Positions 16,012 to 23,791 of a stretch of 47,651 nt of DNA are shown here, piece after piece (positions within the stretch are counted from its first letter, which is position 1; the number at the start of each line of letters is the position of its first letter). The stretch spans positions 1 through 47,651 of the forward strand of contig JAISCL010000182.1 in assembly GCA_031265585.1 (NCBI GenBank). The letters run 5' to 3'. The notes under the pieces are model-generated. The model was given only the letters and a program-made list of their open reading frames with translations, was not told the DNA's origin and did no database searches. Source of the DNA: Tannerella sp. Its GTDB lineage: Bacteria > Bacteroidota > Bacteroidia > Bacteroidales > Tannerellaceae. Both the position numbers and the translations under genes were made by a program.

Positions 16012-17633
16012 TGGAAAAAAATCATTTTGAAATGATAGCCAAAACCCTTTACGGCCTGGAGGATATTTTGGCGGAAGAGCTTGTTGCGATAGGGGCGAAT
16101 GATGTGGAAACGGGGCGGCGGATGGTGTCGTTTTCCGGTGATCAGGCGATGCTTTATAAAGCAAATTTCCAGTGCCGCACGGCGTTGAGGATCCTCAAAC
16201 CCATCGCTCATTTCAAGGCGGATCATGCCGATGCGGTCTACCGGGAGGTCAAGAATATAGAATGGGAGCAGTATCTGTCACCCGGGAAAACATTCGCCAT
16301 TGACGCGGTGATCTACTCGGAAAAGTTTAACCATTCGAAATTTGTGGCCTACCGTACAAAAGATGCCATTGCGGATTATTTTGACGATAAATACGGGAAG
16401 CGCCCCGCTGTCCGGGTAAACAATCCGGATCTCTACCTGAACATCCATATCTCGCACAATGACTGCACCGTTTCGCTGGACAGTTCGGGCGAGAGCCTGC
16501 ACAAACGCGGCTACCGCATCAGCCAGGTGGATGCGCCGCTGAACGAAGTGCTTGCAGCCGGGATCATCCTTAAAACGGGATGGCGCGGGGAATCCAATTT
16601 CGTCGATCCGATGTGCGGCTCCGGAACATTGCCGGTCGAAGCGGCGATGATTGCACTGAACATGGCGCCGGGCATTTTCCGCAAAGAGTACGCCTTTGAA
16701 CGGTGGCCGGATTTTGACAGGGAACTGCTCGATGAAATTTATAACGACGATTCGGCGGAAAGGGAATTTGATTTCAAATGCTACGGTTCGGATATTTCCC
16801 CGACGGCCATTGAAAAAGCAACGGGAAATGTACGGAGTGCAGGCCTGTCCAAATATATCGAGCTTAAAACCGTCCCCTTCCAGCAATATACGGAAGCGCC
16901 CCGGCCGGGCATCCTGGTCATGAATCCTCCTTATGGCGAACGGATTTCTTCCGATGACCTGTTCGGATTGTATTCCATGATCGGTGAGCGGCTGAAGCAT
17001 GTTTTTGCCGGATACGAGGCCTGGATACTGAGTTACAGGGACGAATGCTTCGACAAAATCGGACTGTCTCCCAAACACAAAATCAAACTGATAAACGGCG
17101 ACCTGGAATGTGAATACCGCTGTTATGAGCTGTTTGAAGGCAAGAATAAGGATTACAAAAAAAGCCTCAAGGAACAGGGCGACAGGCCGGAAAGAGGCCT
17201 GCCCAAAGAGAGGCTTCCCCGTCAAAAGCCGGCCGGCATCGATTTTCGTGAAAGACGCCGGGAGCTGACCGGACGGACTTCTCCGAACGATGAACGGAAA
17301 AAACCCGGCGAGCGGACGAAAACTTTCCGGGGAAAGCGTGAAGACGGCGAATCTTCCCGGAATAAAAAGTTTGCGGAAGAACGGGTAGCGGCGAAAGACC
17401 GTAAACCGTTCGATCATAACGGGAAGTCTTCCTTCAGGAAAAGCAGCGGTTCATTTGACCGGGACGACAGGCCGTTTTCCAAATCCGGCAGGGGACGGGA
17501 TGACGGCCGTTTTAATAAGGAACGGAAAACAGCCGGCCGCGGTCACACGTTTTCCTCCGGCAGAAACGACAAATCCGACCGGCCCTACGACCGGAACCGC
17601 AAGTCATTTAAAAATAAGCGATATGAAGATTAA
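16008..17633 (+). CDS. THUMP-domain class I SAM-dependent RNA methyltransferase with basic tail
   Basis: Related to RlmL/YpsC/TrmN-type enzymes that methylate guanine N2 in rRNA or tRNA. Residues 1-160 form the ferredoxin-like plus THUMP RNA-binding part (KTLYGLEDILAEEL, SKFVAYRTKDAIADYF, LDSSGESLHKRGYR). The methyltransferase domain follows, with the SAM motif DPMCGSGTLPVEAA near residue 203, GSDISPTAIEKA, and the catalytic NPPYGER near 306. From about residue 378 to 541 there is a low-complexity tail dense in Arg, Lys, Asp, Gly and Ser with RGK/FRK-type motifs, expected to be disordered and RNA-binding. Two adjacent ATG codons (16008, 16011) could start it. The last 11 nt overlap the peptidase gene. 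Confidence 0.93.
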   Translation: MMEKNHFEMIAKTLYGLEDILAEELVAIGANDVETGRRMVSFSGDQAMLYKANFQCRTALRILKPIAHFKADHADAVYREVKNIEWEQYLSPGKTFAIDAVIYSEKFNHSKFVAYRTKDAIADYFDDKYGKRPAVRVNNPDLYLNIHISHNDCTVSLDSSGESLHKRGYRISQVDAPLNEVLAAGIILKTGWRGESNFVDPMCGSGTLPVEAAMIALNMAPGIFRKEYAFERWPDFDRELLDEIYNDDSAEREFDFKCYGSDISPTAIEKATGNVRSAGLSKYIELKTVPFQQYTEAPRPGILVMNPPYGERISSDDLFGLYSMIGERLKHVFAGYEAWILSYRDECFDKIGLSPKHKIKLINGDLECEYRCYELFEGKNKDYKKSLKEQGDRPERGLPKERLPRQKPAGIDFRERRRELTGRTSPNDERKKPGERTKTFRGKREDGESSRNKKFAEERVAAKDRKPFDHNGKSSFRKSSGSFDRDDRPFSKSGRGRDDGRFNKERKTAGRGHTFSSGRNDKSDRPYDRNRKSFKNKRYED

Positions 17634-19815
17634 GTTAGTCTGTTTGATACTGCTGGCGTCCATCCCTGTCATGGCACAGGAGCAGGAACTGACGTTTCAG
17701 GATTTAATACCGGGCGGAGAGACGAGTTTCCGCTTTTTCCCGCAAAATATCCGGCAGCTGCAATGGTGCGGCGACAGGTATACATATATTAAAGGCGACA
17801 CTGTGCTCATGGCCTCTCCAACCGACAGGGAGGAACAGGTCGCGTTTACACTCAGGCAACTGAATGAAGCCCTCACATCGGCCGGCCTGCCCGAAACAGG
17901 CGCCATGCCGGTCTTTTTTGTCCCGGATAAAAAGGAACCGGTTCTCGCGTTTCAATACAGGAATAACCGGGTGCATTACAATCCGGCCACCCGTCAAATC
18001 ACAGCGAATTATGCGCTGGACAAATCCGGCAGCCGGTGGGAATACGACCGGGCAAACGGGAATCTCGCTTTTACGAAAGAGAACAATGTCTACATTCTTA
18101 CACCCGGCGGCGAAACGGAAACGGTAACAGCCGAAATGGATCCGGGCATTGTCTGCGGGACATCGGTACACCAGAATGAATTTGGCATTCATAAAGGACT
18201 GTTCTGGTCTCCGCGGGGAAACGCCCTGGCTTTTTACCGGATGGACGAGTCGATGGTGACGGACTATCCGGCTGTTCATATCAGCGAGCGGGTCGCAAAA
18301 GCGGAGCCGTTTAAATATCCGATGGCCGGGATGCGGAGCCATGAAGTAACCGTCGGGGTCTACCATCCGGCGGACAGGCGGACGGCATGGCTGAAAACCG
18401 GCTTGCCGAAAGATAAATACCTTACGAATGTGGCCTGGAATCCCGACGGGAAAAGCATTTACATCGCCGAGCTGAACCGTGGACAGGATACGTGCCGCCT
18501 GGTGCGCTACAACGCGGAAACGGGCGAACGCGAGGCGGAACTGTTCATGGAAACGAATGCCGGTTACGTCGAGCCGCAGGAGCCGCCGCTGTTTCTTCCC
18601 GGCAATCCGGGACAGTTCATCTGGCAAAGCCGGCGTGACGGGTATAATCACCTTTATCTTTACGATACGGAGGGAAATCTGTTGCGGCAACTGACAGCCG
18701 GCCGCTGGGAGGTCAAAGAGGTGACCGGTTTTGACGGCCGGGGGAACCATCTGTTTTTTATGGCTACGGCCTCCCGGGATACGGAGGAGGACAGCCCGCT
18801 CGAAGTGTATGCCTGGAAACTGAATCTGAAGAATGGCAAACGAAATTGCCTTAATATAAAGAAAGGAGTTCATCAGGTCAGCCTGAATGCTTCCGCCACT
18901 TACCTGATAGACCGGACCTCTTCACCGGTGATCCCCCGCGATATTGACCTCATCGGAGTGAACGACGGCCGCCAGGTGAAGTCTTTATTATCGGCCGGAA
19001 ATCCTTTTGAAAATTACAGGATGCCGGACATTAAAGTCGGTACGCTGACCGCCGCCGATAACCGGACGACGCTTTATTACCGCCTGATCACACCGCCCGA
19101 CCTGGACGAAACAAAAAAATATCCCGTCATCGTGTACGTCTACGGCGGCCCGCATGCCCAGCTGGTTACCGGCGGCTGGATGAACGGCGCCGGCGGCTGG
19201 GATATGTACATGGCGCGCCGGGGATATATCCTGTTTACGGTTGATAACCGTGGCTCCGCCAACCGGGGATTTGAATTTGAGCGCGTCATTCACCGCCGGC
19301 TGGGCGAAGTGGAGGTAGCGGATCAGTTGAAGGGGATTGATTTCCTGAAGTCGCTCCCTTATGTCGATACCGAACGCACAGGCGTACATGGATGGAGTTA
19401 CGGCGGGTTCATGACGGTGAACCTGATGCTTTCCTGTCCGGATCTGTTCAAAGCGGGCGTTGCCGGAGGGCCGGTAATAGACTGGCAACGTTATGAGATC
19501 ATGTACGGGGAGCGTTATATGGATCATCCGGAGGAGAATCCGGAAGGATATAAAAACGCCAGCCTGCTGAACAGGGCCGGCAACCTGAAGGGAAACCTGC
19601 TGCTTATTCACGGAGATGAGGATCCCGTCGTTGTCTGGCAGCACAGCCTGCTGTTTCTGAAGGCATGTGTCGATGCGGGAACATTTCCCGATTATTTTGT
19701 TTATCCGGGTCATTCCCATAACGTCGTCGGGAAAGACCGTCCGCACCTGTATGAGAAAATCACACGGTATTTCGACCGTCAACTCCTGCCGGCCGACAAT
19801 GAAACAAACAATTAA
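17623..19815 (+). CDS. ptpA: Prolyl tripeptidyl peptidase (S9 family), periplasmic
   Basis: A serine exopeptidase that releases tripeptides Xaa-Xaa-Pro from peptide N-termini. It is very like Porphyromonas gingivalis PtpA as I remember it (FGIxKGxFWSPxGxxLAFYRMD, IVYVYGGPHAQLVT, MYGERY, VVWQHSLLFL). The start is the ATG at 17623, giving 730 residues: it begins with a signal peptide (MKIKLVCLILLASIPVMAQ), whereas longer in-frame versions would extend deep into the methyltransferase gene. An N-terminal beta-propeller (to about 480) precedes the alpha/beta hydrolase domain with Ser592 (GWSYGGF), Asp667 (HGDEDP) and His699 (HSHNV). It suggests a peptide-using metabolism. purD follows after 12 nt. 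Confidence 0.93.
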   Translation: MKIKLVCLILLASIPVMAQEQELTFQDLIPGGETSFRFFPQNIRQLQWCGDRYTYIKGDTVLMASPTDREEQVAFTLRQLNEALTSAGLPETGAMPVFFVPDKKEPVLAFQYRNNRVHYNPATRQITANYALDKSGSRWEYDRANGNLAFTKENNVYILTPGGETETVTAEMDPGIVCGTSVHQNEFGIHKGLFWSPRGNALAFYRMDESMVTDYPAVHISERVAKAEPFKYPMAGMRSHEVTVGVYHPADRRTAWLKTGLPKDKYLTNVAWNPDGKSIYIAELNRGQDTCRLVRYNAETGEREAELFMETNAGYVEPQEPPLFLPGNPGQFIWQSRRDGYNHLYLYDTEGNLLRQLTAGRWEVKEVTGFDGRGNHLFFMATASRDTEEDSPLEVYAWKLNLKNGKRNCLNIKKGVHQVSLNASATYLIDRTSSPVIPRDIDLIGVNDGRQVKSLLSAGNPFENYRMPDIKVGTLTAADNRTTLYYRLITPPDLDETKKYPVIVYVYGGPHAQLVTGGWMNGAGGWDMYMARRGYILFTVDNRGSANRGFEFERVIHRRLGEVEVADQLKGIDFLKSLPYVDTERTGVHGWSYGGFMTVNLMLSCPDLFKAGVAGGPVIDWQRYEIMYGERYMDHPEENPEGYKNASLLNRAGNLKGNLLLIHGDEDPVVVWQHSLLFLKACVDAGTFPDYFVYPGHSHNVVGKDRPHLYEKITRYFDRQLLPADNETNN

Positions 19816-19827
19816 ACAGTAAATAAA

Positions 19828-21099
19828 ATGAATATCCTGTTATTAGGTTCCGGCGGGCGTGAGCACGCACTGGCCTGGAAGATTTCACAAAGTCCGAAAA
19901 CCGGACAGTTATATATTGCGCCGGGTAATGCCGGGACATCCGCAGCGGGCAGGAATGTCGACATCGGCGTGAATGATTTCCCGAAGATCAAAGCCTTCGT
20001 CCTGGAGTATGAAATTGACCTCCTTGTCGTGGGGCCTGAAGACCCGCTGGTGAACGGCATTTATGATTTCTTTAAGGCTGACAGGGCGCTGTCCGGCATT
20101 CCGGTGATCGGCCCCGGCCGGCTGGGAGCGCGCCTGGAAGGAAGCAAGGATTTTGCAAAAGCCTTCATGATGCGTCACCGGATCCCTACGGCGCGGTACA
20201 GGAGCTTCACGGCCGGGCAGATGGATGAAGCCATTGCCTTCCTGGATACGCTGGAAGCCCCCTACGTGCTGAAAGCGGACGGACTGGCGGCCGGCAAAGG
20301 CGTACTTATTGTCGATTCGCCGGAGGAGGCGGTCGACAAACTGGGAAACATGCTGCAGGGCATGTTCGGTGAGGCAAGCCGTACCGTCGTGATTGAAGAG
20401 TTTTTAGACGGAGTGGAATGTTCCGTTTTTATCCTGACGGACGGAACCGATTATAAGGTATTGCCGGTAGCGAAAGACTACAAACGGATCGGCGAAGGCA
20501 ATACCGGGCTGAATACGGGCGGCATGGGCGCCGTTTCTCCCGTTTCCTTTGCGGACGGTGCGTTTATGCGGAAAGTGGATGAACGCATTATCCGCCCTAC
20601 GGTTGACGGACTGAGGGAAGAAGGAATCGACTACAGGGGGTTCCTTTTTTTCGGCCTGATAAATGTTGCCGGGGAGCCGCTGGTGATTGAATATAACTGC
20701 CGCATGGGCGATCCCGAGACCGAGGCGGTCATGCTGCGTGTACACAGTGACCTGGTGGATCTGCTGGAAGGAGTGGCTCATGGCAATCTGGCGGCCCGGA
20801 AGCTCGTGGAAGATCCGCGTACGGCGGTGACGGTGATGCTCGTCAGCGGCGGCTATCCCGAAGCGTATGAGAAAGGGAAAGTGATTACCGGCCTTGAAAA
20901 GGTGCCGCACGGGAGCATCGTTTTCCACGCAGGCACGAAGCTGAAGGATGGACAGCTCGTGACGGACGGAGGCCGCGTGATCGCCATCAGTTCTTACGGG
21001 GCAACGAAAGAGGAAGCCCTGGCCAAGTCGTTTGCCGGAGCCGAAACGGTACGGTTTGACCGGAAATATTTCCGCCGCGACATCGGGTTTGACAGCTGA
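19828..21099 (+). CDS. purD: Phosphoribosylamine-glycine ligase
   Basis: Second step of de novo purine synthesis: joins phosphoribosylamine and glycine with ATP. The 423-residue length is normal. Motifs in order: N-domain [30 protein letters not shown]-grasp region [11 protein letters not shown] and [16 protein letters not shown], catalytic [12 protein letters not shown], and metal-binding [12 protein letters not shown], then the C-domain ([11 protein letters not shown]...HAGT). Cytoplasmic. It stands between ptpA and a membrane protein with gaps of 12 and 5 nt. Confidence 0.98.
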   Translation: MNILLLGSGGREHALAWKISQSPKTGQLYIAPGNAGTSAAGRNVDIGVNDFPKIKAFVLEYEIDLLVVGPEDPLVNGIYDFFKADRALSGIPVIGPGRLGARLEGSKDFAKAFMMRHRIPTARYRSFTAGQMDEAIAFLDTLEAPYVLKADGLAAGKGVLIVDSPEEAVDKLGNMLQGMFGEASRTVVIEEFLDGVECSVFILTDGTDYKVLPVAKDYKRIGEGNTGLNTGGMGAVSPVSFADGAFMRKVDERIIRPTVDGLREEGIDYRGFLFFGLINVAGEPLVIEYNCRMGDPETEAVMLRVHSDLVDLLEGVAHGNLAARKLVEDPRTAVTVMLVSGGYPEAYEKGKVITGLEKVPHGSIVFHAGTKLKDGQLVTDGGRVIAISSYGATKEEALAKSFAGAETVRFDRKYFRRDIGFDS

Positions 21100-21104
21100 G
21101 TATT

Positions 21105-22112
21105 ATGAGACATTTTCGCAGCACGGATAAGCGATTGAAGTCCTTGTCGGACTGGCCGTCAATGTTACTGACTTTTACGGTTTGCCTGCTGTGCTGGGTG
21201 CTATGCTATGTCTGTTCAACCGGTTCCCCCCCGGAAGAAAGTCCGGAGACGATGCCGCTGTGGGCGCTTGCCGGCAAACTTCTTAACCGCAGGCTGGGAG
21301 CCTGTCTTGCCGGCCTGTTCGTGACGGCGCTTGCAGCTTATGTAATGCAGCGCATCAGTGATATGGAGATGCTCATCCGTGAGCGTACACGTCTGCCCTT
21401 TCTGCTGTTTTTGCTGTTAGTGAGTACAAATGCAGGGCTGCTGCCCGTAAGGGAAGTATCCGTTGTGCTGATATGCCTCGTTTTTGCCGTCTATGAACTG
21501 TTCCATTCCTACCAGTGCCCCGAACTGACCGGGAAGTTTTTTAATATCGGCATTTTAGTGGGCGTAGCCGGTTTGCTGATGCCGCAGGCCATCTGGTTCA
21601 TCCCGCTTTTCTGGACAGGCATGTTCCGGTTTCGCACCCTGACTGTCCGGAATTTCATGGCTTCGCTGACAGGGATGCTGATCCTCTACTGGTTTTTGCT
21701 GGCCTGGTGTGTATGGAAGCACGATTATTCCATGTTTTCCATGCTGTATGACAGACTTGCGGATTTCAGGTTTCCGTCCGCAGAGCTGTTCCGGTTCTAT
21801 CAGGCAGGATCGGCCGTCCTGCTGTCGGTTCTTGCGGCGGCATTCTTTTATGTCAGGATAGACGCCTTTAATAACAGCGTGCGCGTACGCCAGATGCTTG
21901 CATTTCTGTCGAATATGGCCGCCTGGTCATTCGGTCTGATCGTGCTGTATGGAAGGGATCCGGATCCGTTTCTGGCCGTGATCTATCTTCCGTCGTCTGT
22001 TTTGATAGCCCATTTGCTGGAAAACAGCCGGCGCATCTTCCGGTTTGTGTTGTATTATTTCATGCTGCTGACCTGGTTGGCGTCTTTTCTGCTGCGTCTA
22101 TGGAGTTTCTGA
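21105..22112 (+). CDS. Polytopic membrane protein of unknown function
   Basis: A 335-residue inner-membrane protein with about nine to ten hydrophobic helices separated by short charged loops (RRRLGAC-like and RTRLPF-like turns). The layout resembles the DUF6427-type proteins found near purD in Bacteroidota, but I cannot confirm the family from sequence alone. A large non-membrane domain is absent. It starts 5 nt after purD and its last 13 nt overlap the next membrane-protein gene, so it is surely in the same operon. Confidence 0.8.
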   Translation: MRHFRSTDKRLKSLSDWPSMLLTFTVCLLCWVLCYVCSTGSPPEESPETMPLWALAGKLLNRRLGACLAGLFVTALAAYVMQRISDMEMLIRERTRLPFLLFLLLVSTNAGLLPVREVSVVLICLVFAVYELFHSYQCPELTGKFFNIGILVGVAGLLMPQAIWFIPLFWTGMFRFRTLTVRNFMASLTGMLILYWFLLAWCVWKHDYSMFSMLYDRLADFRFPSAELFRFYQAGSAVLLSVLAAAFFYVRIDAFNNSVRVRQMLAFLSNMAAWSFGLIVLYGRDPDPFLAVIYLPSSVLIAHLLENSRRIFRFVLYYFMLLTWLASFLLRLWSF

Positions 22113-22552
22113 TCGCTTACGGTTATATTGGCGTCTTCGCAGCCTCTTTCCTGGCGGCTACGGTACTGCCGTTCGGTTCGGAAGTCGTACTGACGGGCGT
22201 CCTGCTGGGCGGAGCCTCCTACTGGCCCTGCATGATCGCGGCCACGGTCGGGAATTTCCTGGGCGGGATGACCTGTTACTGGCTGGGAATGGCCGGCAAG
22301 GTAGAATGGATCCGGAAATACCTGCATCTTGACATAAGCCGGCTGGAACGTGTTCAAAACCGGATAAAGGACAAAGGTTCGTGGATCGGATTTTTCGTTT
22401 TCCTGCCCGGCATCGGCGATTTCATCGCCGTGGCGCTCGGTTTTTTGAGGGCCGATGTCCGCATCGTAGCGATCTCCATGTTTGCCGGAAAAGCGATCCG
22501 TTACTGGGTCTGGATGGAACTGGTCTACAAAGTGCAGGAAGCGCTTGTATAG
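22100..22552 (+). CDS. YqaA/VTT-family small membrane protein
   Basis: A 150-residue membrane protein of the VTT/SNARE-associated (DedA-related) family, YqaA subgroup. Seen features: the N-terminal helix with YIGVFAASFLAATVLPFGSEVVL, a glycine-rich re-entrant segment (ATVGNFLGGMTCYWLG), a charged loop (KVEWIRKYLHLDISRLERVQ), and FVFLPGIGDFIAVALGFLR. DedA relatives are implicated in undecaprenyl phosphate or phospholipid flipping; whether YqaA does this is not established. Last gene before the repeat-rich intergenic island. Confidence 0.9.
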   Translation: MEFLIAYGYIGVFAASFLAATVLPFGSEVVLTGVLLGGASYWPCMIAATVGNFLGGMTCYWLGMAGKVEWIRKYLHLDISRLERVQNRIKDKGSWIGFFVFLPGIGDFIAVALGFLRADVRIVAISMFAGKAIRYWVWMELVYKVQEALV

Positions 22553-22724
22553 TATGGCGCGGTTTTGCGCCCTGCCCCGGTCAGGATTCATATCAATAGA
22601 AAAGTCGTCCGCAGGGCATCAATATCAATAGAAAAAGCCCTTCTCCCGGCAATCGCATAACGTCAGTATATAATTTGAATGTATAAATCGATAAAACCTG
22701 ATATCGGCAACAATTTGTACATCC

Positions 22725-23024
22725 CGGATTTCTTCCTCGCTCCGCGAGCATTAGATCCGACATCCCGGATTCCTTCCCCTCGCTGCGAGCATTAAATCCG
22801 ACGTCACGGATTTCTTCCCCGCGTCGCGAGCATTATATCCGGTGCGCCGGATTCCTTCCACGCGCTGCGAGCATTAAATCCGTGGCGTCGGATTTCTTCC
22901 TCGCTCCGCGGGCATTAGATCCGTGGCGCCGGATTTCTTCACCGCGCCGCGAGCATTAAATCCGGTACGTCGGATTACTTCCTCGCGCTGCGAGCACTAA
23001 ATCCGTGGCGTCGGATTTCTTCCC
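22725..23024. repeat. 41-bp tandem array, seven full units and a partial eighth
   Basis: Units begin with CGGATT at 22725, 22766, 22807, 22848, 22889, 22930, 22971 and 23012: an exact 41-bp period without indels. Each unit has CGGATTTCTTCC, an inner hairpin such as CTCGC-GCT-GCGAG, CATTAAATCCG, then a variable six-base stretch. GGATTT pairs with AAATCC around the inner hairpin, and neighbouring units can also pair across the variable stretch (ATCCG...CGGAT). Units 1 and 5 share variant bases, hinting at block duplication. The spacing is too uniform and the units are contiguous, so it is not a CRISPR array. Confidence 0.95.
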
Positions 23025-23065
23025 GATCAAGTTATGGTCGCATCGTACTATGCCGGCAGTAACCT

Positions 23066-23171
23066 GCACATAATGCCGGATTTATCCCGGCAGTAACAAT
23101 GGCCTCTCTCCCTGAACGCCGTCAGGCGTTGCCTTTAGCGGGCCATTCCGGTAAGCCCCGGCATTATCTGC
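23066..23171. repeat. Nested inverted-repeat structure
   Basis: Three nested pairs of arms: ATAATGCCGG (23070-23079) with CCGGCATTAT (23158-23167), AATGGCC (23098-23104) with GGCCATT (23141-23147), and AACGCC (23115-23120) with GGCGTT (23125-23130) around GTCA. All are exact. It could be a structured RNA, a palindromic insertion or a transcription stop for the purD operon. Confidence 0.75.
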
Positions 23172-23214
23172 GCCTGCGACGTGATGCGGCAGTTTGAATT
23201 ACTCTCCTCCGCGC

Positions 23215-23244
23215 TTGGAAATCTAAAAAATTCATGTACTTTTG
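23215..23244 (+). promoter_or_regulatory. Promoter for the periplasmic thioredoxin gene
   Basis: TTGG (23215-23218) and, 18 bases later, TACTTTTG (23237-23244). Transcription from about 23251 excludes the upstream in-frame ATG at 23181 and supports the start at 23280. Confidence 0.65.
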
Positions 23245-23279
23245 TGACCTTGATTATTCACATTAAATCATTTAATTCA

Positions 23280-23768
23280 ATGAAGGTTTTTAAATACATA
23301 CTGACAGTTGCTGCCATGCTCATTCCGGCCGGCAGTGTTTTAGCGCAAACGGCAAACGGAAAGGAGATAACAGCAGACAGGGTAGTGGTGCTGAACAAAG
23401 CTGATTTTCTTGAAAAAGTATTCAATTACGAAAAGAATACCGAAGCATGGGTTTATGAAGGCAGCCTTCCCTGCATTATTGATTTTTATGCCGACTGGTG
23501 CGGGCCATGCAAAATGGTATCTCCCATTTTAAAAGAACTTGCCAACGAATATAAGGGACGGATCATTGTCTACAAAATCGACGTGGATAAGGAAAAGGAA
23601 CTGGCCCGGGCTTTCGGCATAAGCAGTATCCCCACCTTTCTTTTTATTCCGGGGAAAGGAACACCCCAGTCGGTCAGGGGAGCTATACCGCGTGAATCAT
23701 TCGTAAAGGTGATTAAAGAATTTCTCCTGAAAGAAAATGCGGATTCGGCACAGGCTGCGGACCGGTAA
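23280..23768 (+). CDS. Periplasmic thioredoxin
   Basis: A 162-residue exported thioredoxin. The start at 23280 is downstream of the promoter and gives a clean signal peptide (MKVFKYILTVAAMLIPAGSVLAQ, about 23 residues). The thioredoxin fold carries the redox motif ADWCGPCKMV (Cys74 and Cys77), DVDKEKELARAFGI and the cis-proline segment SSIPTFLFIPG. It likely keeps disulfides of exported proteins or cytochrome-type substrates reduced, receiving electrons through a membrane thiol carrier (family knowledge). It ends 23 nt from the convergent ThiC-like gene, and both stop codons are inside matching ACCGGTAA/TTACCGGT arms. Confidence 0.93.
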   Translation: MKVFKYILTVAAMLIPAGSVLAQTANGKEITADRVVVLNKADFLEKVFNYEKNTEAWVYEGSLPCIIDFYADWCGPCKMVSPILKELANEYKGRIIVYKIDVDKEKELARAFGISSIPTFLFIPGKGTPQSVRGAIPRESFVKVIKEFLLKENADSAQAADR

Positions 23769-23791
23769 CCGGTTCGGCGGCAGGTACGGAT

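Larger units (their letters stand above)
22553..23279. other. Repeat-rich non-coding island
   Basis: No coding sequence is credible. It contains a short direct repeat TATCAATAGA (22591-22600 and 22623-22632), a 41-bp tandem array (22725-23024), a nested inverted repeat (23066-23171) and the promoter of the thioredoxin gene. The array period is not a multiple of three, which argues against coding. Confidence 0.85.

Noticed and set aside
16278..18873. Long minus-strand frames opposite the methyltransferase and peptidase genes
   Set aside because: The opposite-strand genes have full conserved motifs; these antisense frames have none and show biased shadow composition.
22725..23024. CRISPR array
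   Set aside because: Units are contiguous at a fixed 41-bp step with only about six variable bases between conserved parts. There are no 30-40 bp unique spacers and no cas genes.
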